Source of the DNA: Halogeometricum rufum
GTDB lineage: Archaea; Halobacteriota; Halobacteria; Halobacteriales; Haloferacaceae
Reading direction: 5' to 3'
Assembly (NCBI RefSeq): GCF_900112175.1
Contig: NZ_FOYT01000001.1
Coordinates: forward strand, 1,736,001 to 1,800,000
Length of the DNA stretch: 64,000 bases
Shown here: positions 9,301-16,084 of the stretch, one piece after another
Layout of the letters: every line of letters starts with the position of its first letter
Position numbering within the stretch: position 1 is the first letter of the stretch
The notes under the pieces: model-generated
The model's database searches: none
What the model was told of the DNA's origin: nothing
The model's input: the letters and a program-made list of their open reading frames with translations, nothing else
Translations under genes and position numbers: made by a program

Positions 9301-10109
9301 GCGTCGAGATTTCACCAGTTCGACCGGAGCCCGTCCGGTACAAGCTCTCGCCGTATCAGGTCGCAGACGTGCTGAGCGACCGGCAAGACGGGGAACTGGT
9401 GTTCCACGAAGGAGAGCGCACCGTGCGCTACCGACGAGGGGACGACGGCACCGACTGGGACGAAGACGACGACGTGCCTGCCGACGTTCAGGCCGGAGGG
9501 TCCGAACTGTCCGGGCGGTTCTTCGGGGAGGCAGTCCACCGAGTCTGCGAACTCCAGCTTCCGGCCGAACGCTGGGACGACGTCGTCGACGACGCGCTCA
9601 GGTCGATGGACTACGAGGGAGCGGTCACCGAGGACGACCGCGCCCGCGTCGCGGAACATGCCCGGCGAGCGAACGACTACGTTCGCACGGTAACCGACAG
9701 CGACGACGCCGTCTATCGGGAGCTTCAGGCGGGCGTGGACCTGGCTCACGGCACCATCGCCGGTATCGTCGACTGCCTCGTTCTCGGTGACGAGACAGCC
9801 ACGGTGGTCGACTACAAGACCGGTCACGTCGACGAATCGAAACTGCAGCAGAAGGCCGAATACTACCAGCCGCAACTCGAGGCGTACGCGCTGATGGTCG
9901 CGGCGTTCGACGACGACCGTCCGGTTACGACGCGCCTCTACTTCACCGAGAGAGACGTGGATTCCGGTGCTGAATTCGGTACCGGGAGTGGTTCCGGCTC
10001 GCTCGAGGAACTCGAAGCTCGTCTGGACAGGCGACTCTGCGAGGAAATCGAAGCGCAGACCGAAGCAACGCTCGCCTCCGAGACAGGGAACCCGAGTTCC
10101 GACCGATGA
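6309..10109 (+). CDS. AddA-like UvrD/Rep helicase with RecB-type nuclease domain
   Basis: A 1266-residue superfamily 1A helicase. Motif I is AGAGTGKTTT (about 23-32), motif Ia TTFTRRAARD, motif II DEVQDTD (about 403), motif III GDEKQSIYRFR, motif V TVHAAKGEEFPVV and motif VI YVACTRARDH. The C terminus carries a complete nuclease core with GIVDCLV and VVDYKTGH (about 1155-1168), so both motor and nuclease should be active. The ATG overlaps the TGA of the AddB-like gene (TGATG), indicating translational coupling. The order B then A and the domain split match bacterial AddAB/RexAB rather than RecBCD. The expected role is resection of broken DNA ends; whether it recognises a Chi-like sequence is unknown. 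Confidence 0.9.
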   Translation: MRRDDLTDQQDDAVTALSQNYPLTAGAGTGKTTTLSFRYLALLEDHPDALPENVLVTTFTRRAARDLTETVRERVLDRLATAGADHERWREVLDGLDEAYIHTLHAFCQRVLSEHANAVAGLDPGFDTLDDVKASRLQRDVVDELVEEEPREVELLLDAFSEYSLREVIDDLFGERPDSEAWADIWSAPARTIDEYVAYVEEELHPFPADEVDALCADEELRVLVEELRELVVELDETDPGGRTERVWTAVRLFDEPDGLDALDSVRDRRARIYDVCDELTKSGHDEYANYSPVKGDWSGSDADADRIGEIVTEIVERLDATHRSAEGDGLDITVDREGAPYFFALARLFDDAARRYEERKRDRNVLDYTDLVQRTRNLLHPERGTDAVRESLADQFDFVMIDEVQDTDPNQWDIVRSLTSLAGGETPYSAGNVFAVGDEKQSIYRFRNADVSVFQEARSALVGANGSENATTTSGGADVVGYQLQDNLRTLPPLLRFLNSLFEDVFDDDADDAFEATPQPLRPRRDNPHDVTPTTEYLLVPDDDLRTSVLDRDHPLNDAPSSARRWAEAQSVAARATRLVGDETQVYDPDPDDGPESRPVTYDDIAVIIRKRTHLDEFKRAFDDHEVPYTVVQGEGYFDTPEVRTLTNLFRVLADPRDDIRLFGLLRSPMFGFTDDELAPVVEGGDVWETLGESDDTALARTHSLLAELRTLAGASEDAVGPQVDSWAELLDVALDATGYLVSLSADERPRQALANVEQFEEYLRDAVGDAGSLRTLVTRLDERREFTNYDPEAAIPDGETGVRILTVHAAKGEEFPVVIVPGLGDKFNTDPPLAGGTEFDDVNDRPALGLSVPDSDDPFDTTDTVAKKGLRSRRLAKLRAEEKRTLYVACTRARDHLILAGTHGTEGDGDESLTELEAPETDEPERWSDFVQGSLFGDGDLLADLEAHGRATGRLHVDALTGEEEPDRDAPSYTVRLPPRPEAQARDVDVEDPPTSVEISPVRPEPVRYKLSPYQVADVLSDRQDGELVFHEGERTVRYRRGDDGTDWDEDDDVPADVQAGGSELSGRFFGEAVHRVCELQLPAERWDDVVDDALRSMDYEGAVTEDDRARVAEHARRANDYVRTVTDSDDAVYRELQAGVDLAHGTIAGIVDCLVLGDETATVVDYKTGHVDESKLQQKAEYYQPQLEAYALMVAAFDDDRPVTTRLYFTERDVDSGAEFGTGSGSGSLEELEARLDRRLCEEIEAQTEATLASETGNPSSDR

Positions 10110-10324
10110 CGCGGAGGGAGTGGTGACCCGGTGAGCGGGGCTACGTGCGAGTATTCGATATGCGCGCTCGACAAGTCGTCGACGGGACGAAGCCCAGTAA
10201 TCGGGGTCTGCGTCTGCCCTACGACTCCTCGACGAATCTCGACGGTCTGCTCTTGAGAGATTTACTCGTGGATAGTGGTGTACGGCGCTAGCGGAAGCCA
10301 CGACGACGGCGGGGCGCGTCACGT
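10110..10324. other. Intergenic region downstream of the AddA-like gene
   Basis: No protein gene is supported. The sequence is less GC-rich than its neighbours and carries no strong hairpin or TATA element that I can link to a transcript. It leads directly into the tRNA-derived fragments that precede tRNA-Arg. Confidence 0.5.
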
Positions 10325-10361
10325 GTTCAAATCAGTCTGGACAGAGTGCTTGGCTTTGGAC
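10325..10361 (+). repeat. Rearranged tRNA-Arg fragment, inverted relative to the gene
   Basis: On the plus strand, bases 10332-10361 match 29 of 30 bases of the D-loop to anticodon-loop part of the tRNA-Arg gene, which itself lies on the minus strand at 10543-10572. The single mismatch is T for C in the anticodon. Immediately before it, GTTCAAATC repeats the T-loop of the same tRNA, so two tRNA pieces are joined out of order. It has no acceptor stem and cannot be a functional tRNA. Confidence 0.85.
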
Positions 10362-10405
10362 GAAGTTAGCCGCTGTACCGTCAACGCACACCGCAGAAAG
10401 ACCGT

Positions 10406-10427
10406 ATGGGCGCTACAGGATTTGAAC
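10406..10427 (-). repeat. Direct repeat of the tRNA-Arg 3' end, possible attachment-site remnant
   Basis: Twenty-two bases are identical to 10508-10529, which is the 3' part of the tRNA-Arg gene (acceptor 3' strand, part of the T-arm, discriminator base and one flanking base). The two copies are in the same orientation and 102 bases apart. Duplication of a tRNA 3' end is typical of tyrosine-recombinase integration sites; only about 80 bases lie between the copies, so any element has gone. No integrase is present in the window. Confidence 0.7.
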
Positions 10428-10464
10428 TCCACTCGCGGCGAAGCCGCTCGCTAGTTCAAATCCT
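10417..10464 (-). terminator. Hairpin downstream of tRNA-Arg
   Basis: A perfect 12-base inverted repeat (AGGATTTGAACT against AGTTCAAATCCT) encloses a second GC stem (GCGGC, GAA loop, GCCGC). Transcription of the tRNA runs leftwards into it. One arm is the duplicated tRNA T-arm. It could end or process the tRNA transcript, or be a by-product of the rearrangement. Confidence 0.45.
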
Positions 10465-10472
10465 TCGCTGGA

Positions 10473-10509
10473 GATGATTCTCCGCTCACTTCGTTCGCGG
10501 AAGAATCAT
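10473..10509 (-). terminator. Hairpin directly adjoining the tRNA-Arg 3' end
   Basis: The arms ATGATTCTCCGC and GCGGAAGAATCAT pair with one bulged base around a loop of about 11 bases. The stem begins at the last base of the tRNA in the direction of transcription, so it is well placed as a trailer structure or terminator. There is no T-tract after it. Confidence 0.45.
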
Positions 10510-10583
10510 GGGCGCTACAGGATTTGAACCCGTGGCAACTTGGTCCGAAGCCAAGCACTCTGTCCAGACTGAGCTAAGCGCCC
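10509..10583 (-). tRNA. tRNA-Arg (anticodon TCG)
   Basis: Read on the minus strand, the gene folds into a full cloverleaf. The acceptor stem is GGGCGCT with AGCGCCC, the D-stem GCTC with GAGT, the anticodon stem CTTGG with CCAAG around loop CTTCGGA (anticodon TCG, reading CGA and related arginine codons), a five-base variable loop, and the T-stem ACGGG with CCTGT around TTCAAAT. The discriminator is A and CCA is not encoded. There is no intron. The 75-base length is normal. Parts of the gene are duplicated nearby in both orientations. Confidence 0.95.
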
Positions 10584-10608
10584 TCATTACTCCGTACCGG
10601 GACGGTTC

Positions 10609-10617
10609 AATTTAAAC
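10609..10617 (-). promoter_or_regulatory. TATA box of tRNA-Arg
   Basis: On the minus strand TTTAAATTG lies about 28 bases before the mature 5' end of the tRNA, the standard position for an archaeal TATA element. Confidence 0.6.
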
Positions 10618-10656
10618 CCACGGATTCGACCCGACCGCGACCCCCTGACTCCGCGT

Positions 10657-10665
10657 CTTTTATCT
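10657..10665 (+). promoter_or_regulatory. TATA-like element of the lipid prenyltransferase gene
   Basis: CTTTTATC lies about 28 bases before the ATG at 10690, suggesting a leaderless transcript that begins at or next to the start codon. The divergent tRNA promoter is only about 45 bases away. Confidence 0.5.
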
Positions 10666-10689
10666 TCGCGGGACAGAGACGTACCGCGT

Positions 10690-11592
10690 ATGCCACCCGC
10701 CGCAGAGTCCGAGTCGTCCGTCGGCGAGGGGTCGTCGGCCGCCGAGACGGCTCGCGGCCTCCTCGAACTCGTGCGTCCGGGGAACGTCGTCTCGGCGGGT
10801 GTGCTGACGTTCACCGGGTCGTTCGTCGCGGCGGGACTGTTCGCCTCGCCGTCGCACGTCCTCGCGGCGGTACTCGCGACCGTCTTCGCCACCGGTGCCG
10901 GGAACGCCGTCAACGACTACTTCGACCGCGAAATAGACACGATAAACCGCCCGGACCGGCCCATCCCGCGCGGTGCGGTGAGTCCGCGCGAGGCGTTCGC
11001 ATTCAGCGTCGCCCTGTTCCTCGGCGCCGTCGTCTGCGCGGTGACGCTCCCCGTCGAGGCGTTGCTCATCGCCGTCGTCAACCTCGTCGCACTCGTCGCG
11101 TACACGGAATACTTCAAGGGACTGCCGGCCGTCGGCAACCTCGTCGTCGGCTACCTCACGGGGTCGACGTTCCTGTTCGGGGCCGCGGCGGTGGACAGCA
11201 CCTTCGACCCGAACGTGCTCGTCCTGTTCGGTCTGGCCGCGCTGGCGACGTTCACGCGGGAGGTAGTCAAAGACGTCGAGGACCTCGAGGGCGACAGGGA
11301 AGAGGGCCTCAGCACGCTTCCCATCGTCGTCGGGGAGCGACGAGCGCTCGGCGTCGGCGTCGCCGCGATGGTCGTCGCCGTCGTCGCCAGCGCCTACCCG
11401 TACGTGGACGGGGTGTTCGGCGTCGCCTACCTCGCCCTGGTCGTCCCCGCGGACCTCGTGATGCTGATTGCCTGCGTCCGGTCGTTCCGGAATCCCTCGC
11501 TCGCGCAACGGCGTCTCAAACACGGGATGCTCCTCGCGACGGCGGCGTTCATCGCCGGCCGACTCCTGCTGTCGCCGGGGCCGGTCGGATAG
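10690..11592 (+). CDS. ubiA: Geranylgeranylglycerol-phosphate geranylgeranyltransferase (DGGGP synthase), UbiA family
   Basis: A 300-residue integral membrane prenyltransferase. The first Asp-rich motif of the UbiA family is seen as NDYFDREIDTINRPDRPIP from about residue 75, and the second as KDVEDLEGDREEGLSTLP around 196-213. About eight hydrophobic helices follow. In archaea the member with this motif form adds the second geranylgeranyl chain to geranylgeranylglyceryl phosphate, a key step in making the diether membrane lipid. The window also holds MenA of the same superfamily, which has a different first motif. The ATG is supported by a TATA-like element at leaderless distance. A 17-base tandem repeat covers its stop codon. 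Confidence 0.88.
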   Translation: MPPAAESESSVGEGSSAAETARGLLELVRPGNVVSAGVLTFTGSFVAAGLFASPSHVLAAVLATVFATGAGNAVNDYFDREIDTINRPDRPIPRGAVSPREAFAFSVALFLGAVVCAVTLPVEALLIAVVNLVALVAYTEYFKGLPAVGNLVVGYLTGSTFLFGAAAVDSTFDPNVLVLFGLAALATFTREVVKDVEDLEGDREEGLSTLPIVVGERRALGVGVAAMVVAVVASAYPYVDGVFGVAYLALVVPADLVMLIACVRSFRNPSLAQRRLKHGMLLATAAFIAGRLLLSPGPVG

Positions 11593-11649
11593 GAGCGTCA
11601 GTCGGGCAGGAGCGCCAGTCGGGCAGGAGCGCCAGTCGGGCAGGAGCGC
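11582..11649 (+). repeat. 17-base tandem repeat spanning the prenyltransferase stop codon
   Basis: Three perfect copies of CAGTCGGGCAGGAGCGC occupy 11599-11649. The preceding 17 bases are a degenerate copy (CGGTCGGATAGGAGCGT) that contains the last codons and the TAG stop of the prenyltransferase. The array therefore looks like expansion of the gene end into the intergenic region. Confidence 0.85.
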
Positions 11650-11958
11650 GCCGGTCGGTACCGTCACGCCGACTGCGGCGCGACCATCAACTATAGGTGG
11701 TGTGTGACCCTCTGTGGAGACGAACGAACACGAACGAACACGGCGGAGTCGCACCACACGCCCCGACGACCGGCGGTGGCGACTCACCTCACACAAAGAA
11801 CCTACTACATTGACACCTCTCTCCGAGACGACGGTCATAGAATCAAAAAGAATATTATTGACTCACAATATCGTTGTACCGTTTGATGACTCTCGGTGAG
11901 GTCACCCGCCGCGCAAGCGAACACCCACTAGTCGGCAGGTCGTCACAGAGGCACCCAC
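11650..11958. other. Intergenic region with AT-rich patch
   Basis: No gene is supported here. Bases 11830-11885 are strongly AT-rich compared with the rest of the window and contain AATATTATT and CACAATATCG-type elements. This may hold the promoter or regulator sites of the downstream KaiC-like ATPase gene, whose start has no convincing TATA element at the leaderless distance. Confidence 0.5.
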
Positions 11959-12570
11959 ATGTATGACCTGTCACCGGCCGTCGATGCCGAGGTTCCCCCG
12001 GGAACGAACCTCCTCATCAGTGGGCCACCGCTTACCGGTAAGCGTTCGATAGCGCTGGATATCCTCGCCGAGGGGGCGACGAACGGCGACGGTGCGATAA
12101 TCGTCACCACGAAGGACGGCGCAAAGCGCGTCCTCTCGGACTTCGAGAAGCGCACGCCGTACGAGGGAAAGCCCGTCGCCGTCGTCGACTGCGTGACGCG
12201 ACAGCAGGGTGTCGGCGAGATTCGGGACGACGACCGAATCAAGTACACCTCGTCGCCGGTGGACATGACCGGCATCGGTATCAAGCTCTCGGAGTTCCTG
12301 CAGGCGTTCTATCAGGACCGCAACATCGAGCAGAACCGCATCATGCTCCACTCGCTGTCGACGCTCCTCATGTACGCCGACCTGCAGACGGTGTTCCGCT
12401 TCCTGCACGTGTTCACGGGCCGCATCCAGAGCGTCGAGGGCCTCGGCCTGTTCGCCATCGACTCCAGCGCCCACGACGACAAGACGATGAACACGCTCAA
12501 GCAGTTGTTCGACGGCATCGTCACGACGTACGAGGACCGCGAACCCGAGGTTCGCCTCGCCTCCGACTGA
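11959..12570 (+). CDS. KaiC/RAD55-like RecA-superfamily ATPase (haloarchaeal HTR-like protein)
   Basis: A 203-residue single-domain protein of the RecA/RadA superfamily. Walker A is GPPLTGKRS (K28), and a Walker B-like strand is seen in RIMLHSLSTLLMYAD. The order of hydrophobic strands resembles KaiC and RAD55-type proteins, but there is no second domain and no DNA-binding segment. Haloarchaea have many such stand-alone ATPases, some linked to signalling; the target is unknown. An AT-rich patch lies 70-130 bases upstream, which may carry regulatory sites. Confidence 0.8.
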   Translation: MYDLSPAVDAEVPPGTNLLISGPPLTGKRSIALDILAEGATNGDGAIIVTTKDGAKRVLSDFEKRTPYEGKPVAVVDCVTRQQGVGEIRDDDRIKYTSSPVDMTGIGIKLSEFLQAFYQDRNIEQNRIMLHSLSTLLMYADLQTVFRFLHVFTGRIQSVEGLGLFAIDSSAHDDKTMNTLKQLFDGIVTTYEDREPEVRLASD

Positions 12571-12715
12571 CTCGCGACTCACGGACGTCACCGACCCGCT
12601 TCTCCGACCCGCGCTCTTCACCCACCCCTCCGAGCGTCCGCCGACGCGGCCCCAGTTGACCGACCCGACGCACGTCCACCGACGACTTTTGTCGGTGGCC
12701 CGTCTCCGTTCACGC

Positions 12716-13138
12716 ATGGTCACGGACGAGGAACTCCGCGAGATACTGAGCGCCGACACCGTCGCCGTCGTCGGCTGTTCGACGACGCCCGGCAAGGCCG
12801 CGCACGACATCCCGGCCTACCTGCAGAACCACGGCTACCGCGTGATACCGGTCAACCCCTTCGCCGACGAGATTCTCGGCGAGACGGCGTACGACTCGCT
12901 GTCGGACGTGCCCGCGGACGCCGGCGTCGACGTCGTGGACGTGTTCCGTCCCAGCGAGGAGGCGGGCGACATCGCCGAGGCGGCCGTCGAGCGACACGAG
13001 TCCGTCGGCGACGTGGGGTCGGTGTGGCTCCAACTCGGCATCACGAACGACGACGCGAAACGGCGCGTGCGCGAGGCCGGACTCGCCTTCGTCCAGGACA
13101 AGTGCATGAAAGTCGAACACAGCCGCCTCCTCGGCTGA
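12716..13138 (+). CDS. CoA-binding domain protein (YccU type)
   Basis: A 140-residue single Rossmann-fold protein with the CoA-binding signature TVAVVGCSTTPGKAAHDIP near the N terminus, then IPVNPFADEILGETAYDSL and a C-terminal VQDKCMKVEHSRL. These match the small CoA-binding domain family related to the alpha subunit of succinyl-CoA synthetase. There is no catalytic His for ligase activity, so a binding or regulatory role is likely. The ATG has a TTTTG element about 28 bases upstream. It converges with the cysteine synthase gene. Confidence 0.85.
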   Translation: MVTDEELREILSADTVAVVGCSTTPGKAAHDIPAYLQNHGYRVIPVNPFADEILGETAYDSLSDVPADAGVDVVDVFRPSEEAGDIAEAAVERHESVGDVGSVWLQLGITNDDAKRRVREAGLAFVQDKCMKVEHSRLLG

Positions 13139-13178
13139 GCATCGGTCGCGGAGACGCGCCGGCGTCCGAGCGAACCGC

Positions 13179-14159
13179 CTACCCCTCCCACGACTCGAAG
13201 TCGCCGTAGATGCCCTTCGAGAGGTATCGCTCGCTGGAGTCGGGGAAGACGGTGACGACGGCGTCGCCCGGCGCGTCCACCTCGCCGTCGCGGATGCGTT
13301 CGGCGACGTCGCGCGCCGCGAGACTCGCGGCCGCCGCCGAGGAGGCGACGAGGTGGCCCTCCTCGCGGGCGAGACGTTGGACCTCCGCGTGGGCGTCCCG
13401 GTCGGATATCTGCACCACCTCGTCGACGAGTTCGGGGTCGAACAGTTCGTTCGTCGTCGGGTCGTGGGTGCCGATGCCCTCCGTCTTGTACGCCTCCTCG
13501 TCGCCGTCCACGCCGACGAGCGTCGCGTACAGCGACCCCTCGGGTTCGACGGCGACGACGTGCGTCTCGGGGTCCCGTTCGCGGGCGTAGCGGGCGATAC
13601 CCATGAGAGTCCCGGCCGTCCCGCACCCGGCGACGACGGCGCCCACGTCGCCGTCCAGCGCCTCGTACATCTCGGGCCCCGTCGTCGCGTAGTGCGCCTC
13701 GGCGTTCAGCGGGTTCGAGAACTGCTGGGGGACGACGGCGTCGTCGAGTTCGGCCGCGAGTTCGCGCGCGCGGTCGATGGCCCCGCCCATGCCGTCCGCG
13801 GTGGGCGTGTTGACAACCGTCGCGCCGAGGGCCCGCATCAGTTGCTGTTTCTCGACGCTGAAACGTTCGGGGACGACGAAGACGGCGTCGACTCCGAGTT
13901 GGCCGGCGGCGACGGCGATGCCGATGCCGGTGTTGCCGGCCGTCGGTTCGACGACGGTGCCTCCCTCCGAGAGCGTCCCGTCGTCGAGCATGCGCTCGAG
14001 CATGTATTTCCCGATGCGGTCCTTGACGCTCGCGCCGGGGTTGAACGACTCCAGTTTGGCGTACACCGGCACCTCGTCGGGGGACGCGTGGACGCGGACG
14101 AGGGGCGTCTCACCGACGGTGTCGAGGACCGAAGCGAGCGGTTCCCGGTGGGTGGTCAT
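13179..14159 (-). CDS. cysK: Cysteine synthase (PLP-dependent, CysK/CBS family)
   Basis: A 326-residue PLP enzyme. The cofactor lysine is K46 in FNPGASVKDRIG, the substrate-binding loop is PTAGNTGIGIA, and the phosphate-binding loop is GCGTAGTLMG, all typical of O-acetylserine sulfhydrylase. Length fits the family. It would make cysteine from O-acetylserine (or O-phosphoserine) and sulfide in the cytoplasm. The ATG starting MTTHREP is preferred over a 35-residue longer frame of low-quality sequence. A cystathionine beta-synthase role cannot be excluded. Confidence 0.9.
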   Translation of the reverse strand: MTTHREPLASVLDTVGETPLVRVHASPDEVPVYAKLESFNPGASVKDRIGKYMLERMLDDGTLSEGGTVVEPTAGNTGIGIAVAAGQLGVDAVFVVPERFSVEKQQLMRALGATVVNTPTADGMGGAIDRARELAAELDDAVVPQQFSNPLNAEAHYATTGPEMYEALDGDVGAVVAGCGTAGTLMGIARYARERDPETHVVAVEPEGSLYATLVGVDGDEEAYKTEGIGTHDPTTNELFDPELVDEVVQISDRDAHAEVQRLAREEGHLVASSAAAASLAARDVAERIRDGEVDAPGDAVVTVFPDSSERYLSKGIYGDFESWEG

Positions 14160-14243
14160 GCGCTGGCAAATGTTGCCCCTGTACCTCAAAGTTCCCATCG
14201 GCGGGTCCGCCGTCGCCGAATCCGCGGGGCCGAAGACGGCGAG

Positions 14244-14330
14244 CGCGGACGCTGGAGACGGCAAGTGAGGGGGCTGGAGAGAGAGCGAGTGCGGACGCTG
14301 GAGACGGAGAGTGGCGACACTGGAGAGACG
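14244..14330. repeat. Imperfect purine-rich repeats between two minus-strand genes
   Basis: The block GCGGACGCTGGAGACGG occurs twice, about 44 bases apart, with partial third and fourth copies (GACACTGGAGAGACGG). It lies between the cysteine synthase start and the end of the DUF5798 gene. It has no spacers of even length and is not a CRISPR array. Confidence 0.6.
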
Positions 14331-14378
14331 GCGCGCACGGACGGGCGACAGCGAATCGAGTCCGCAGGAGAGCGCCGG

Positions 14379-14720
14379 TCAGTTCTCGGTCTGCGCGTCG
14401 TCGCCGCCGTCGGCCGTCTCACCGGCCGCCGCCTCGTCGCTCGGGTCGGCCGTCGCGTTCGACTCGTCCGTCTCCGCCTCTTTGATGTGGGCGTTGGCGG
14501 TGACCGTCTCCACGTCGATACCCTCTCGCTCGGCGAGTGCCTCCAGCAGCGCGCGCTGTTCGGCGTTCTCCGTCTCCAGTCGGTCCACTCGGTCCCGGGT
14601 GTCCTGAGCCGTCTCGCGCATCTCCGCCAGCTGCTCGCGGAGTTCGTTCAGTCGCGCGTACACGTCTTCGGCCATCTCGGCCACCTTCTGGAGCTTCTTC
14701 GCCGTGCCTCCGATTCCCAT
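14379..14720 (-). CDS. DUF5798 family coiled-coil protein
   Basis: A 113-residue acidic protein. Residues from about 5 to 75 form a continuous coiled coil (LNELREQLAEM and RDRVDRLETENAEQ are clear heptads), and the C-terminal third is a disordered Asp/Glu/Ala/Thr tail. This matches a haloarchaeal family of unknown function, DUF5798. The start MGIGGTAKK is chosen because the helical pattern begins there and the upstream frame is a shadow. Possibly a scaffold or DNA-associated protein, but nothing in the sequence proves it. Confidence 0.8.
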   Translation of the reverse strand: MGIGGTAKKLQKVAEMAEDVYARLNELREQLAEMRETAQDTRDRVDRLETENAEQRALLEALAEREGIDVETVTANAHIKEAETDESNATADPSDEAAAGETADGGDDAQTEN

Positions 14721-14870
14721 GTTCGCCCGTGCGTCCCCCGGGTTTGTGTGCGTTCCGCTTCGGTGGCCCCGTCGAAACTCTCTCCCCGACGGCGAATCTC
14801 GCGAGCCGTTCTGAATATAGAGTGCGTTCCTCGCAGTACCGTTATCCCCGTTCGAGGAGTAGCGGGGACG

Positions 14871-15923
14871 ATGCCCGTCAACCCGAACTTTCTCGAACGC
14901 TTGGTGTTGTTCCGGCTCAACAAGGCCCCGGCGCCAATGCTCGACCTGTTCGGTGCGGCGAGTTTCGAGGCGGTGTCGCTCGCTCTGGACCTGGGTCTGT
15001 TCGAGACGCTCGCGGACGCCGAGACCCCGCTTACGGCCGCCGCTCTGGCCGACCGTATTGACGCCCATCCCGACGGCATCGCGACGCTCTGCGACTTTCT
15101 GGTGACCGAGGGGTACCTCGCCGCCTCGGACGGCAGCTACCGCCTGACCGGAATGACGGAGAAGTGGCTACTGACTACGTCCGAGACGAACATGGGACCG
15201 TGGCTCACCTTCTGGAACGAACTCGTCTTCCCGTTCTGGGAACGCGAACTCGAAACCGCCGTCGTGGAGGGAGAGCCGAGTCAGTCGATCTACGAGTGGT
15301 TCGACGAGGAGCCCGCCCGGTGGGAGACCGCCCAGGCCGGATTTCGGGCGACGGCCTCCTTGTTGGTGGACGACGTGACCGACGCGGTGTCCGTTCCGGA
15401 CGGGAACGCACGGCTCGTCGACGTCGGCGGAGGTCACGGGCTCTACACGATAGAACTGTGTCGGCGGCACCCGAACCTCACGGCGACTATCTTCGACCTC
15501 CCGGGCGCTGTCGAGACCCTCGGCGACGAGGTTCCCGCCGAGGTGGCGGACCGGGTCAGGACACGAGCAGGGGACTACCTGACGGACGACCTCGGCGACG
15601 GATACGACGTGGCGCTCCTGTTCAACGTCGTCCACGCTCACGACCCGGCAGAGAACACTGCGCTCTTCGAGCGGGTGGCGGATTCGCTCGCGCCGAACGG
15701 GCGAATCGTCCTGTTAGACCAGTGGGAGGGCAGCGGGCGAACGCCGGTGAGCCGGGCCGGACTCCGGTTCGTCGCACTGACTTACCTGACGACGCTCGAT
15801 GCGACCGTCTACACGCACGAGGAGGTTACCTCCTGGCTTCGAGAGGCCGGATTCGAGGATATCACCCGGCGGAGCGTCGGTCCGGTCGCGGGGCAGGCAC
15901 TCGTCGAAGCGACCAAGCGATGA
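14871..15923 (+). CDS. SAM-dependent O-methyltransferase-like protein
   Basis: A 350-residue protein with two parts. The N-terminal 100 residues form a winged-helix dimerisation domain (SLALDLGLFETLADAETPL, then a DGIATLCDFLVTEGYL segment), and the rest is a Rossmann methyltransferase with motif I VDVGGGHGLYTIEL. This is the plan of plant and bacterial small-molecule O-methyltransferases and of demethylspheroidene or hydroxyneurosporene methyltransferases. The substrate is not known; a quinone or carotenoid-like acceptor is possible. A GTTATCC element about 28 bases before the ATG supports the start. Confidence 0.8.
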   Translation: MPVNPNFLERLVLFRLNKAPAPMLDLFGAASFEAVSLALDLGLFETLADAETPLTAAALADRIDAHPDGIATLCDFLVTEGYLAASDGSYRLTGMTEKWLLTTSETNMGPWLTFWNELVFPFWERELETAVVEGEPSQSIYEWFDEEPARWETAQAGFRATASLLVDDVTDAVSVPDGNARLVDVGGGHGLYTIELCRRHPNLTATIFDLPGAVETLGDEVPAEVADRVRTRAGDYLTDDLGDGYDVALLFNVVHAHDPAENTALFERVADSLAPNGRIVLLDQWEGSGRTPVSRAGLRFVALTYLTTLDATVYTHEEVTSWLREAGFEDITRRSVGPVAGQALVEATKR

Positions 15924-16084
15924 GTCCCGCAGCGACTGTCGCCGTCTCTCCCCTCCGTCTGCAGCACGCGCCCCCTGTCAGTCGGTAGGTCGCGGGGGCA
16001 GAACCGCTTCGGGGAGCGTCAGGGAAGCGTCGGTGAATCGCGGACGACGAGAGCGACGGTGGGGAGAACCCGCACCGACCCGTC

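Noticed and set aside
10406-10583. A second tRNA gene
   Set aside because: The fragments lack matching acceptor and D-stems; only one complete cloverleaf can be folded.
14244-14330. CRISPR-like repeats between cysK and the DUF5798 gene
   Set aside because: Copies are imperfect, overlapping and unevenly spaced.
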